Below, in pieces: positions 9,323-20,155 of a stretch of DNA of 64,000 nucleotides (positions are counted from its first letter, which is position 1; the number at the start of each line of letters is the position of its first letter). A model generated the notes under the pieces. The model searched no databases. It was not told the DNA's origin and saw only the letters and a list, made by a program, of their open reading frames with translations. This stretch comes from Sphingopyxis jiangsuensis (lineage in GTDB: Bacteria > Pseudomonadota > Alphaproteobacteria > Sphingomonadales > Sphingomonadaceae), in NCBI RefSeq assembly GCF_016734905.1, contig NZ_JAERPO010000003.1:97038-161037 (forward strand), written 5' to 3'. Both the position numbers and the translations under genes were made by a program.

Positions 9323-9919
9323 TTATTCGCGCGCAGCCTTTGCCGACGAAGCTTGCCGTGCCCGCCAATCGGAGGGGCGAAGGAAATCGCCTTGCCAGAC
9401 GCCGCGCCGTTGGGCCTGCGCGGCGGCTTCTTCGGCCAGATAGTCGTCGCTCGTCGCAACGGCCCAGCCCCGGCGGACTATTTCGGCGCCGATGTCGACG
9501 CCGTCGGGCGCGGTTCGGGTCCGACATTGTGCCAGGGTGCGCCCATAATTGTCCTTGGCCAGGAAGCGGCAATGCAGCGCGCCGCGCCCGACGATCTGCT
9601 GCAGCGCGTCGCGCGCCTCGATGCCGCACGGCCAGTCGACGCGCTGGCGCGAGCAGGATTGGCGATACTCGACCGCATCGATTCCACGCAGGCGTACGGC
9701 CAGAGCGCGGCCGTCATACCGGATAATCAGGCTGTCGCCGTCGACGATGCGGATCGGCGCGACGGTTTCGACCGGTTCGGGATTCCGCGTCCAAATGAGC
9801 GCGAGCATCGCCGCCAGCAGCAACAGCGCACCCGTCGCCCGCAGCCGCCGGCGCCAACGCAATCGGGGTACGGACAATCGCATAGCGCGGCGACTGGCCG
9901 CAGCCCGCATCGATGGCAA
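9323..9919 (-). CDS. Thermonuclease (SNase)-like protein, membrane-anchored or secreted
   Basis: A 198-residue protein with a basic N-terminus and one hydrophobic helix (about residues 29-44), then a staphylococcal-nuclease OB-fold domain. The core includes IVDGDSL, LRGIDAVE and CRFLAKDNYGRTLAQC, which supply the expected Asp, Arg and Glu positions for calcium-dependent nucleolysis. The helix may be an uncleaved anchor or a signal peptide. An alternative ATG at 9883 would remove only basic residues. Several cysteines in the exported domain could form disulfides. Confidence 0.85.
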   Translation of the reverse strand: MPSMRAAASRRAMRLSVPRLRWRRRLRATGALLLLAAMLALIWTRNPEPVETVAPIRIVDGDSLIIRYDGRALAVRLRGIDAVEYRQSCSRQRVDWPCGIEARDALQQIVGRGALHCRFLAKDNYGRTLAQCRTRTAPDGVDIGAEIVRRGWAVATSDDYLAEEAAAQAQRRGVWQGDFLRPSDWRARQASSAKAARE

Positions 9920-10117
9920 GCATCAAATGGGATTGACGATGAGAACAAATCGTGTCCAAAATGGAGTGACGCTGAACGCGCTGGTCGGACGCATGGCGAC
10001 GATCAGCGCCTCTTTGGTCCGATTTGGCGACAAAGAGGAGCGAACAGGATGCGGTTGACACCGCATTGACGACATAGTGGTGTCAGGGTGGAGCGAATGA
10101 TGGGGGAGGGCGCTGGA

Positions 10118-11152
10118 ATGGAGCAATTGGTGGATCTGCAATCCGAGGCACGGTCGCTGCGGTATCCGGCCAGTCTCGAATTGAAATCCGGCATGCGACA
10201 GTGGGACGAGCCGGACGTCGGGGCGGCCCCCTTGTTGTTCGTCGGGCCGCACGACGAATTTGCGGCGCCGGATGCTTTTGGGGGCGTCCGGCTCGCTGCG
10301 GCCGTCGCGCCGGTGCAGGCGGCCGGGTGGATCAGGCAAATGGCGCGGGTCGACATCGTTTGGCTCGCCGCGTCCGAATCGATCGAGAACGAATTGCTGA
10401 CCGAACTATGCGATGCAGCGGCGGCGCGGGGGTGCAGACTGGTCTGCGAAACAACCATGGCGGCGCTCGACCGTGTCGTCGCGCTGGTCCCCGACGCGCT
10501 CCGTGCGGAATTTCTGGTCGACGCCGACGCGGCCGACCGGCTTGCCGCGATCGCCGCAGTCCGCGCGCCGCGTCAACTTGTCGTCTGCGACGTCGCGCGC
10601 GATGCGGCGATGGAGCGGATCGATCGCTTGCAGGAAGAGGTGGCGCGGATTTCGCGGATGCTCGGCGACATCGCGAGCCAGGGTGGTCTCAGCGGGACGC
10701 CGGCGGCAGCTTCTTCGGCAAGCCACGAAGAATATAGTGGATTTGCAGGCGGCGTGCGGTCGCCGCTGCGCGATTTCGCCGCCATGCCGCGAAGCTTCGT
10801 CCCCGAAGACCGTGCGCTCGACCGTCAGCGTGCAAAGTTGGTGCGCCGGATGATCCGGCAACGGCGGATGCGCGAGCAATATTTCCCGGCCGACCTGTTC
10901 GCCGACCCGGCGTGGGACATGCTGCTCGATCTCTATGCCGCGCGGCTCGAACGTCAGCCGGTATCGGTATCGAGCCTGTGCATCGCCGCCGCGGTTCCCG
11001 CAACGACCGCGCTGCGCTGGATCAAGACAATGACCGACGCGGGCCTGTTCCTGCGCGAGGCCGACCCCGATGACGGACGGCGCATCTTCATCGCGCTCGC
11101 CGAGGGCGCGTTCGACGCGATGGCGCGCTTTTTCGAGGCGCTCGACGAGTAA
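10118..11152 (+). CDS. Two-part regulator with C-terminal MarR-like winged helix
   Basis: A 344-residue protein. Residues from about 255 onward form a MarR-like winged helix (a helical start with basic residues, then SVSSLCIAAAVPATTALRW and the DDGRR wing). The N-terminal 180 residues look like an alpha/beta fold with receiver-like beta strands but no clear phospho-acceptor set. A short predicted coiled coil (about 175-195) links the parts. I chose the ATG at 10118 because GGAGG lies 8 bases upstream; earlier in-frame starts have no such site. It is monocistronic and stands just before tRNA-Val. The ligand and target are unknown. Confidence 0.75.
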   Translation: MEQLVDLQSEARSLRYPASLELKSGMRQWDEPDVGAAPLLFVGPHDEFAAPDAFGGVRLAAAVAPVQAAGWIRQMARVDIVWLAASESIENELLTELCDAAAARGCRLVCETTMAALDRVVALVPDALRAEFLVDADAADRLAAIAAVRAPRQLVVCDVARDAAMERIDRLQEEVARISRMLGDIASQGGLSGTPAAASSASHEEYSGFAGGVRSPLRDFAAMPRSFVPEDRALDRQRAKLVRRMIRQRRMREQYFPADLFADPAWDMLLDLYAARLERQPVSVSSLCIAAAVPATTALRWIKTMTDAGLFLREADPDDGRRIFIALAEGAFDAMARFFEALDE

Positions 11153-11204
11153 GCAGCGGCTTGCCAGCGCCGTCCGGCTGTGGCAGGGGCGCGCTTCCCT
11201 TTGG

Positions 11205-11280
11205 GGGCGCTTAGCTCAGTTGGTAGAGCATCTCGTTTACACCGAGAGGGTCGGCGGTTCGAGCCCGTCAGCGCCCACCA
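11205..11280 (+). tRNA. tRNA-Val (anticodon UAC)
   Basis: A 76-base tRNA with encoded CCA. The acceptor stem GGGCGCT pairs with AGCGCCC, the D arm is GCTC/GAGC, and the anticodon stem TCTCG/CGAGA encloses the loop TTTACAC, giving anticodon UAC. The T arm is complete. Confidence 0.97.
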
Positions 11281-11306
11281 TGTGCGGAAGGCCACGTCCC
11301 TGAAAT

Positions 11307-11588
11307 TCAGCGCTGCTCGCGCTCGATCGCCTCGACGGCGTCCTTGGCTTCGGCCAGCCCCATGCCCGTCTGTTCGCGCATCCGCTTGATCGCCTCGATC
11401 TTGCGGCCAAGGCGGAGGAGGACGATGATTTCGGCCTCATCGATGTCGCTGCTGGTCGCGCGCGGCGGCGCGAGCCGGGCGGGCGGCGGTGTGGTCAGGT
11501 CGCGCCGGTCGCCGCCGCGACGCTGGAGAGCGAGCGTCAGCGCAATGCCCGCGACAAGGCCGAGGACGAAAAGGATCAATGCGCCCAT
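11307..11588 (-). CDS. Membrane-anchored protein with ribosomal L7/L12 C-terminal-like domain
   Basis: A 93-residue protein with one N-terminal membrane helix (residues 3-20), a proline-rich linker and a C-terminal segment with the L7/L12 helix pattern (a conserved IKRMREQTGMGLAEAKDAVE). In ribosomal L7/L12 this helix pair recruits GTPase factors. Here it is tethered to the membrane with the domain presumably in the cytosol. It is a recognised but uncharacterised architecture in several bacteria. It lies between tRNA-Val and aconitase and is probably expressed on its own or after acnA. Confidence 0.8.
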   Translation of the reverse strand: MGALILFVLGLVAGIALTLALQRRGGDRRDLTTPPPARLAPPRATSSDIDEAEIIVLLRLGRKIEAIKRMREQTGMGLAEAKDAVEAIEREQR

Positions 11589-11604
11589 CGTCCTCGCCTA
11601 TGCC

Positions 11605-14280
<2,676 letters not shown>

Positions 14281-14441
14281 GTGCAGTTTCCCTGTTCGGG
14301 CGCGGCGGGGAATGACGGACGCCGGCCCGTTTCAGGAGAGCGGGGCAAGCGGAGTCGCGCGCGCGGTTTGTGTTGGCGACGCCTTACGCCGGGGGCGGGG
14401 AATTGCAAGGGGGGTGGGGGATGGGAGGGCTTCGACCGAAG

Positions 14442-15668
14442 TCATTTCTTCAGAAGACGCATATCGGCGATAAAGCTTTCGAGTGACTGGAGGTGGGGTT
14501 GGACGGATCTGGGAAATTTCTCCGTCAGACCTTCAGGGACGACGAGTCGCACACCCGCTCCGGTCATTTCGCGAAACTGACTTTCGGATACACCCTCTTG
14601 CAACGTGAGGAGGTGCTTTGCGGGAATCCTGTCCGCTTCGTTGAGTATCTGTCGCCATCGATCACGGCAGGTCGTTTTGACTGCGAGCATCTTCAACCGC
14701 TCACTTGGAAAGGTAGAGTCGTGATAAGCCTCGGCCGAAGGAAACAGAAAGTCGGGGCGTTTTCCGGGTTCAGACTCAGGCTGATGAACAAAATCGGCGC
14801 CCTCGATCATCCGTTCTTCGATAAAAATCTCGCGCGTATGCAGTTCAAGAGAACGCCCCGATCTTGCCTTGCGGCGTTGCAGGATGGTTTGCGCGCGGGA
14901 GACAAAGCTGTCGACGTTTTGAAAGCCCGCCTTGATGAACGGAAGTTCGATCGCCTCTTCAACGCTCAGGAAGATTTCATACTCGCACTCCCGGCGGCGA
15001 AGCAGTCTCCGGTCCGGATTGAGAGTGCTATCTGAGCGGAGTTCGACAGCCTTGTGAATAATCTCGCGACTACTTGGAAACTTGGTCAGCCAAGGGGTAG
15101 GAATCTCGTGGCTTTGAAGCCAGCAACTAGCGCGAACCGGAGGCTTATTGAACAAATGTCCCTGCTGAGGGGGCCAAGTCATCCATCTTCCAGGTTCTAC
15201 AGGGCCAACACGGTCCTCGACTAATTCTTCCTCGATTTCGTCCCGGCAAACCCAAGCATGGCAAATAGCCTGTTCGGACGAGGAGGGCATTTTGAATGCG
15301 AATATCGTAAGTGCGCCTGTACTTTCGGGATCGAGCAAGGCTGACGCGCTACCACCGAAGCCCGTCAATCTGGTTTCGTTTCGGCCTCCCGTGGCATTTC
15401 CGTGGAACTTGTTGTTGTACCATATCGCCCGAACGTTCCGGTGGTCGGCATGGGAATCCAAGTATAAATCAAAATGAACGTCGGGATTCTTTATCTCTTG
15501 GCGAGCGAGGGATGGGAAAAAACCGAAAAGGACTTCACGGGGAAAATACGGCCCCGCTTGGTGGCTTCCGTTGGCGAGCGTATCGTTCCCTGAAAGGCGC
15601 TTGATGTACCAAGTGAAATTGGCGCCGCTATGTTCATCCAACCATTCGACGATGTCACCGATCGGCAT
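14442..15668 (-). CDS. EcoRII-type type II restriction endonuclease
   Basis: A 408-residue endonuclease of the EcoRII family, close to EcoRII's length. The N-terminal effector DNA-binding domain (about residues 1-180) includes SGNDTLANGSHQAGPYFPRE. The C-terminal catalytic domain (about 200-400) has RPDFLFPS with Asp306 and VKTTCRDRWRQ with Lys331, the family's PD...xK-type active site. EcoRII is a type IIE enzyme cutting CCWGG; the same specificity is inferred here from family and from the adjacent Dcm-like methylase. The start overlaps the vsr stop by 14 bases, so it is the third gene of the operon. Base composition is lower in GC than its neighbours, which suggests acquisition. Confidence 0.9.
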   Translation of the reverse strand: MPIGDIVEWLDEHSGANFTWYIKRLSGNDTLANGSHQAGPYFPREVLFGFFPSLARQEIKNPDVHFDLYLDSHADHRNVRAIWYNNKFHGNATGGRNETRLTGFGGSASALLDPESTGALTIFAFKMPSSSEQAICHAWVCRDEIEEELVEDRVGPVEPGRWMTWPPQQGHLFNKPPVRASCWLQSHEIPTPWLTKFPSSREIIHKAVELRSDSTLNPDRRLLRRRECEYEIFLSVEEAIELPFIKAGFQNVDSFVSRAQTILQRRKARSGRSLELHTREIFIEERMIEGADFVHQPESEPGKRPDFLFPSAEAYHDSTFPSERLKMLAVKTTCRDRWRQILNEADRIPAKHLLTLQEGVSESQFREMTGAGVRLVVPEGLTEKFPRSVQPHLQSLESFIADMRLLKK

Positions 15669-16125
15669 TTGCCATTCCCCGAATTTCCATGTCGCCCGGT
15701 TTCTCCCGTAGCCAATGATCGATAAGGTCGGCTACCATTTGTATGCCCAGTCTCTCTTTTCCTTTGAGTGAACACTCCCACACAGTGAGTACGCGCCACC
15801 CGAGAGATCGCAGATTCTCGATTGTCTCCCTGTCGCGTTCTTTATTTCGTCCGATCTTCTCGTTCCAAAACTCACGCTTGGTCGAAGGCAGTTTGAAAAG
15901 CGGGCAATCGTGGCCATGCCAGAAACAGCCATGGACGAGAATTACGGCCTTCCATTTGGACAAGACAATATCGGGTTTGCCGGGAAGGTCCCTTGAATGA
16001 AGTCGGAAGCGAAACCCCGAAGCGTGAAGGGCCCGACGAACTGCAAGCTCAGGTTGGGTGTTTTTCGACCTTATTTCGCCCATCATCCGGCTTCGTGTTG
16101 CCGGATCAACTATGTCACCCGGCAA
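15655..16125 (-). CDS. vsr: Very short patch repair endonuclease
   Basis: A 156-residue Vsr endonuclease. It nicks 5' of the mismatched T in T:G mispairs left when 5-methylcytosine made by Dcm-type enzymes deaminates. The N-terminal RSRMMGEIRSKNTQPE motif and the catalytic GKPDIVLSKWK segment (Asp51) with HGCFWHGHDC zinc and active-site residues are intact. The gene overlaps the methylase end by 11 bases and the endonuclease start by 14, so it is translationally coupled to both. This is the normal companion of a CCWGG methylase. Confidence 0.96.
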   Translation of the reverse strand: MPGDIVDPATRSRMMGEIRSKNTQPELAVRRALHASGFRFRLHSRDLPGKPDIVLSKWKAVILVHGCFWHGHDCPLFKLPSTKREFWNEKIGRNKERDRETIENLRSLGWRVLTVWECSLKGKERLGIQMVADLIDHWLREKPGDMEIRGMANADR

Positions 16126-17386
16126 GCGACATCTCTTCTAAGCCTGTCGGCCTTTCTGTCTCCTCATGTGACCCGGTGAGCCAAGGCCTCATGTGGGCCG
16201 CTACCGCTTCAACCACAGGCACGACGACAGCGTTTCCAAACTGTCGGTATGCTTGAGTGTCCGAGACGGGGATAATGAAATCCTGACCGTCAGGCTTGTC
16301 AAAGCCCATCAGCCTCGAACATTCACGAGGAGTCAGCCGGCGTGGGTTCTTCCCATCCTGTCTCACCAGAATTTCCGATCCATCCTTGTAGTAACGAGCT
16401 GACAGCGTCCGAGCTATGTCGTCTGGTCCAACCAAGCCGAAGCCAAAGCCGTTTCCTGCCGCTCTATGCTTGGCGGCGTAGCCCTGCAGATAGCTCCACA
16501 GATGGTCAGTGAGTGTGTATTTCTCGGAAACAGAGCCAATATTTCCTTTCGTGTAAGGCGCCTCCGGCGCCTCGCTGCCGTCCTCTGGATGCAGAATGCT
16601 TCCGAGCCTCGGCCCTGCAAATGCGTCAGGGAGTTCAAGATCGTCGAATGAAAAATCCATTTTATCGCGAAATCCGACGATGAAAATTCTCTCTCTCTGT
16701 TGTGGAACAAGAGACTTAGAATTTATGACTTTCCAATAGACATCGTAACCTAGATCTTTGGTCAGCGTATCGTAAATAATCTCGAAAGTGCGCCCCTTAT
16801 CGTGGTTCACTAGGTTCTTAACATTCTCCAGTAGAAATGCTTTGGGACGTCGGTGTTCGATGATCTTCGCTACATTGAAGAATAAGGTGCCCTGAGTTTG
16901 ATCGAGAAAGCCGTGAGGCCGATTCAAGGCATTCTTTTTTGACACTCCGGCGATGGAAAAGGGCTGACACGGAAAGCCGGCCAATAGCAGATCGTGCTCG
17001 GGAATCTCGTCGAGCGGCACCTGGGTGATATCACCTCTCACATCGTGGTCGCAGTCGTAGTTGGCCAAGTAGGTCCGTTGCGAATGCTTGTCCCATTCGC
17101 TCGTGAACACACATTTTCCACCCAACGGTTCAAAGCCACGGCGAAGCCCGCCGATTCCAGCGAACAAGTCTATGAAGCGGAAAGCCGGGTTTTCGGCGGG
17201 AGCAGGGCGGAAGTTTTCCGAACGGTCATGCAGGAGTTGGACGGCCGCCTTCCTTGGTTCGGTTTCGCCATTCTCCCATCGATAAACGGTTCGCTTTGAA
17301 AAACCTGCCACATCTGCCACTTGGTCTATCGACATCCCTGCGCGTTGACGTAGCAAAGAAAACTCGGTGTCGGCGTTATTCTGCAT
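16115..17386 (-). CDS. dcm: DNA (cytosine-5-)-methyltransferase, Dcm/M.EcoRII type, with N-terminal HTH
   Basis: A 423-residue C5-cytosine methylase. An XRE-like helix-turn-helix occupies about residues 8-55. The catalytic motifs follow in order: I (FIDLFAGIGG), IV (GFPCQPFSIAG, nucleophilic Cys), VI (ENVKNL), VIII (QQRERIFIVGF), a recognition region with TLSARYYKDGSEIL, then IX and X (RLMGF, QFGNAVVVPV). The recognition region resembles Dcm, so CCWGG is the likely target. N-terminal HTH extensions in related methylases repress their own operon, so autoregulation is likely. It is the first gene of the three-gene R-M-repair operon. Confidence 0.94.
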   Translation of the reverse strand: MQNNADTEFSLLRQRAGMSIDQVADVAGFSKRTVYRWENGETEPRKAAVQLLHDRSENFRPAPAENPAFRFIDLFAGIGGLRRGFEPLGGKCVFTSEWDKHSQRTYLANYDCDHDVRGDITQVPLDEIPEHDLLLAGFPCQPFSIAGVSKKNALNRPHGFLDQTQGTLFFNVAKIIEHRRPKAFLLENVKNLVNHDKGRTFEIIYDTLTKDLGYDVYWKVINSKSLVPQQRERIFIVGFRDKMDFSFDDLELPDAFAGPRLGSILHPEDGSEAPEAPYTKGNIGSVSEKYTLTDHLWSYLQGYAAKHRAAGNGFGFGLVGPDDIARTLSARYYKDGSEILVRQDGKNPRRLTPRECSRLMGFDKPDGQDFIIPVSDTQAYRQFGNAVVVPVVEAVAAHMRPWLTGSHEETERPTGLEEMSLAG

Positions 17387-17552
17387 TCGGCGCTCCCTGG
17401 GTCGATTTTTGCCACTGTGGCGTACATCTTCCCGGTTGGCAAGAACATAACGTGAATATATTACTGGCTAGAGTTTAAGGACCCTTTCCTACATTATCCA
17501 AATAGGTTCAAAATAGCTCTGATTCATTCCAAGTGATTCGGGAGGTTGAGCT
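17387..17552. promoter_or_regulatory. AT-rich divergent region upstream of dcm and a terminase-like gene
   Basis: This 166-base gap is clearly more AT-rich than the genome. It must contain the R-M operon promoter on the minus strand and the promoter of the gene at 17553 on the plus strand. A 14-base string, CCCTTTCCTACATT (17482-17495), recurs at 34522-34535 upstream of another small gene. No precise operator for the Dcm HTH could be defined. Confidence 0.4.
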
Positions 17553-18515
17553 ATGGCGCGTGTGGTGGAGCGCGGTGCGCGGGGGAAATCGGGGGTGTCC
17601 AAGCGTGGTGTGGGTGAGGATGCCCTCCCCGCGGCGGCTAGCGGGCAAGCCCGCAAGCCTCGCTGCCCCTCCCGCAAGCGGGAGGGGGTCAAGGCGGGGC
17701 GGGAGGGGAGCAAGGCGGGCGGCGATGCCGGGGCCAGGCACTCCAATCCCCTGATGCCGGGGCTGCGCGTGCGCAGCGACGGGTGGACGGCGGCGCGGAC
17801 GCGGGTGTTCCTTGCGACGCTGGCGCGCACCGGGTGCATCACCGACGCGGCGCGGGTGGCGGGGGTCAGCACGACCTCCGTCAACCGCTCGCGCGCGCTG
17901 TTCGCGCCGTTCGACAAGGCGTGCGAGGAGGCGATCGCCAAGGCGCTGCGCGGGCTGGAGGCGGTCGCGTACGAGCGCGCGGTCGAGGGGCGCGAGATGG
18001 TGATCCTGCGGGGCGGCAAGGAGGTCGAGCGGCGGATCGTGCCGTCGGATTCGATCCTCGGGCTGCTCATCAAGCGCGGCGACCTCAAGAACGGGAAGAA
18101 TGTCCATCTGACCCCCGAAGAGGCCAAGGCCTATGTCCTGCCCGAGGCGGTGCAGCACCGCTTTCTATCGCGCGAGGAATTTTTCCGCGGGGTCACGTTC
18201 GACAAGGGGCCAAAGGGCGGCAAATGCGCGCGCCCGACCGCCGACGAAACCGACGCCGAAATCCTGCGCCGCATCGCGATCATCGAACGCTCGCGCAGCC
18301 GCGAGGACCTGAACGCCGGATGCTGCCGCATGTGCGGCCAGCCGATCGGCGCGGTCGGGCGCGCGGTGCTGGAGGCCAAGGCGACTCAGGTGATCGCGCC
18401 GCGCGACCCGGTGTGGACCGTGTCGCCGCGCGTTGCCGACCATCGCATGGCCGACGATGACGGCGGCGACGACGATGACGACGTCGAGGGCGACGGTCCG
18501 GACCCCGCCGCCTGA
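17553..18515 (+). CDS. Solitary terminase-small-subunit-like HTH protein
   Basis: A 320-residue protein. Residues about 70-120 form a helix-turn-helix resembling phage/GTA small terminases (GCITDAARVAGVSTTSVNRSR). Near residue 230 it contains RPTADETDAEILRRIAIIE, almost the same as RPSAEETDAEILRRIAIIE in the GTA small-subunit gene at 34794, so the two are related. Residues about 27-45 are encoded by a copy of a genomic palindromic repeat that entered the frame without breaking it. The C-terminus is acidic (many Asp). GGGAGG lies 6 bases before the ATG. No other phage gene is adjacent. A role in GTA packaging or regulation is possible but unproven. Confidence 0.75.
   Translation: MARVVERGARGKSGVSKRGVGEDALPAAASGQARKPRCPSRKREGVKAGREGSKAGGDAGARHSNPLMPGLRVRSDGWTAARTRVFLATLARTGCITDAARVAGVSTTSVNRSRALFAPFDKACEEAIAKALRGLEAVAYERAVEGREMVILRGGKEVERRIVPSDSILGLLIKRGDLKNGKNVHLTPEEAKAYVLPEAVQHRFLSREEFFRGVTFDKGPKGGKCARPTADETDAEILRRIAIIERSRSREDLNAGCCRMCGQPIGAVGRAVLEAKATQVIAPRDPVWTVSPRVADHRMADDDGGDDDDDVEGDGPDPAA
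17631..17688 (+). repeat. Palindromic genomic repeat inside a coding sequence
   Basis: GC-rich sequence ending CCCCTCCCGCAAGCGGGAGG, matching the repeat at 60669-60796 in order and spelling (a CTAGC...GCAAG...CTCGCTGCCCCTCCC core). It lies within codons of the gene at 17553 and stays in frame. Confidence 0.75.
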
Positions 18516-18589
18516 GCGCTGCGTTCGCGATTGCGCGCGCCGCGACTTGCTGCCACGCTTGGCGCGGCCGGGGATCGAGAGGAGATATT

Positions 18590-19081
18590 ATGCAGACGAT
18601 GAAACGGGCGCTGCTGGTGGCGGCGATGACGGGGGCTGCGATGACGGGAATGGGAGGCGCGATGGCCGCGCCGGCGCTGGCGGGCGAGCCGACGACGGTG
18701 CTGATGCCCGAAGACCCGCGCGCGCGGGCGTTCCAGGAAGAGTTCGGCTATGCCGATGCGGTGATCGCGGGCGACACCATCTATCTGTCGGGGGTCGTCG
18801 CGGGGCCGCGCGAGGGCGACGACGGGCTGGAGCCGGGGTTCGAGCGGGCGTTTCAGCGGATCGGCGCGACCCTGGCGCGCGCGGGCGCGAGCTGGGCCGA
18901 CGTCGTCGACCTCACGACCTTTCACACCGACCTGCGCGGGTCGATCGACGCGCTGGCGGCGGTCAAGAACCGCCATGTGAAGGCGCCCTTTCCGGCGTGG
19001 ACCGCGATCGGCGTCAGCGCGCTTTACGACCCGAATGCGGTCGTCGAGATCAAGGTGGTAGCGCGGCGCGCGCAGCGCTGA
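18590..19081 (+). CDS. Exported RidA-family protein
   Basis: A 163-residue protein with an N-terminal signal peptide (basic start, hydrophobic and alanine-rich core, cleavage likely after AMAAPALAG near residue 30) followed by a RidA/YjgF domain. RidA proteins deaminate reactive enamine or imine intermediates; the exported subgroup is poorly characterised. The core IYLSGVVAGPR and the C-terminal PAWTAIGVSALYDPNAVVEIKVVA are recognisable, but the arginine normally found near RidA's C-terminus is not clearly conserved, so catalytic activity is uncertain. It is convergent with a LacI-type gene. Confidence 0.85.
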   Translation: MQTMKRALLVAAMTGAAMTGMGGAMAAPALAGEPTTVLMPEDPRARAFQEEFGYADAVIAGDTIYLSGVVAGPREGDDGLEPGFERAFQRIGATLARAGASWADVVDLTTFHTDLRGSIDALAAVKNRHVKAPFPAWTAIGVSALYDPNAVVEIKVVARRAQR

Positions 19082-19088
19082 GCCGCGC

Positions 19089-20105
19089 TCAGGCGGTGCC
19101 GCGCCGCGCGAGGCGGACGGGGATGCGCGTTCCGCCGAGCCGGTGGTCGTCATCCTCGAGCGCCATCGCGACGAGCGCCTCGCCCGCGGCGTCGAGGTCG
19201 GGCTCGAGCGTCGTCAGCGCCGGGTCGGCGAGCGTGCCCGCGCGGATGCCGTCGAAGCCGATGAGCGCGACGTCGCCCGGCACGCTGCGCCCCGCATCCT
19301 TGAGCCCCTGAAGCACGCCGAGCGCGAGCATGTCGCTGGCGGCGAAGATCGCGTCGGTGTCGGGATGCGCGTCGAGCAGCGCGCGCGCCGCGGCGACCCC
19401 CTGCGCATGGCGGTCGGCGCCGGCGGGCGGCGAGACGATCGCGGGGGTGATGCCGTGCGCGGCGAGCGCGGCGGCGAACCCGTCGCGCCGCTCGTCGAAC
19501 TGGCGCTGCGGCGAGCGCTGCGGGCCGACGAAGGCCGGGCGGCGGCGGCCGGTCGCGACCAGATGCTCGGCGGCGATGCGCCCGCCCGCGTCATTGTCGC
19601 TGCGCATCCAGTGAAAGGGATCGCCGGGGCTGCCCCAGCACACGAATTCGAGCCCCGACGCCTGCGCCTCGGCGAAATAGTCCCACGCCGCGCGGTTGCT
19701 GGTCGTGCCGATGACGATCATCGCGTCGGCAAGCCCCGAGGCGACGAAATCGGCGCGGAAATTGGCGGGACTTTCCTGGAAGCTGACGAGCAGGTTGAAG
19801 CCGCGCGCCGACGTCGCGGCGGCGATGCTGCCGAGGAGCGCGAAGTAGAAGGGGTTGATCGCGCTGCGATCCTCGCCGGGGCGGCAGATGGTGACGAGCG
19901 CGAGCGTCTCGCTGCTCTTGAGGCGCAGCGACGAGGCGTGGCGGTCGACGACATAGCCAAGCTCGCGCGCAGCCGCCGACACGCGGGCGCGCGTCTCGGC
20001 ATTGACGCCGGGGCTGCCGCGCAGCGCGCGCGACACGGTCGATTGCGACACGCCCGCGCGCTCGGCGACGTCGAAGCTGGTCGGGCGCAGCATGCGTGCG
20101 GTCAC
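19089..20105 (-). CDS. LacI family transcriptional regulator
   Basis: A 338-residue LacI/GalR regulator. The N-terminal HTH has the classic pattern (SFDVAERAGVSQSTVSRALRG, within the first 30 residues) with a hinge helix, then a periplasmic-binding-protein-like effector domain ending about residue 335. I kept the GTG at 20105 because GGGAGG lies upstream at a reasonable distance; an ATG four codons later is the alternative. No sugar catabolic operon is adjacent, so its regulon is not evident. Confidence 0.92.
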   Translation of the reverse strand: MTARMLRPTSFDVAERAGVSQSTVSRALRGSPGVNAETRARVSAAARELGYVVDRHASSLRLKSSETLALVTICRPGEDRSAINPFYFALLGSIAAATSARGFNLLVSFQESPANFRADFVASGLADAMIVIGTTSNRAAWDYFAEAQASGLEFVCWGSPGDPFHWMRSDNDAGGRIAAEHLVATGRRRPAFVGPQRSPQRQFDERRDGFAAALAAHGITPAIVSPPAGADRHAQGVAAARALLDAHPDTDAIFAASDMLALGVLQGLKDAGRSVPGDVALIGFDGIRAGTLADPALTTLEPDLDAAGEALVAMALEDDDHRLGGTRIPVRLARRGTA

Positions 20106-20155
20106 CTATATCGTCCTCCCCTGTCGCCAGTCTCTTGCCGCGGGGGTCGGGATTG

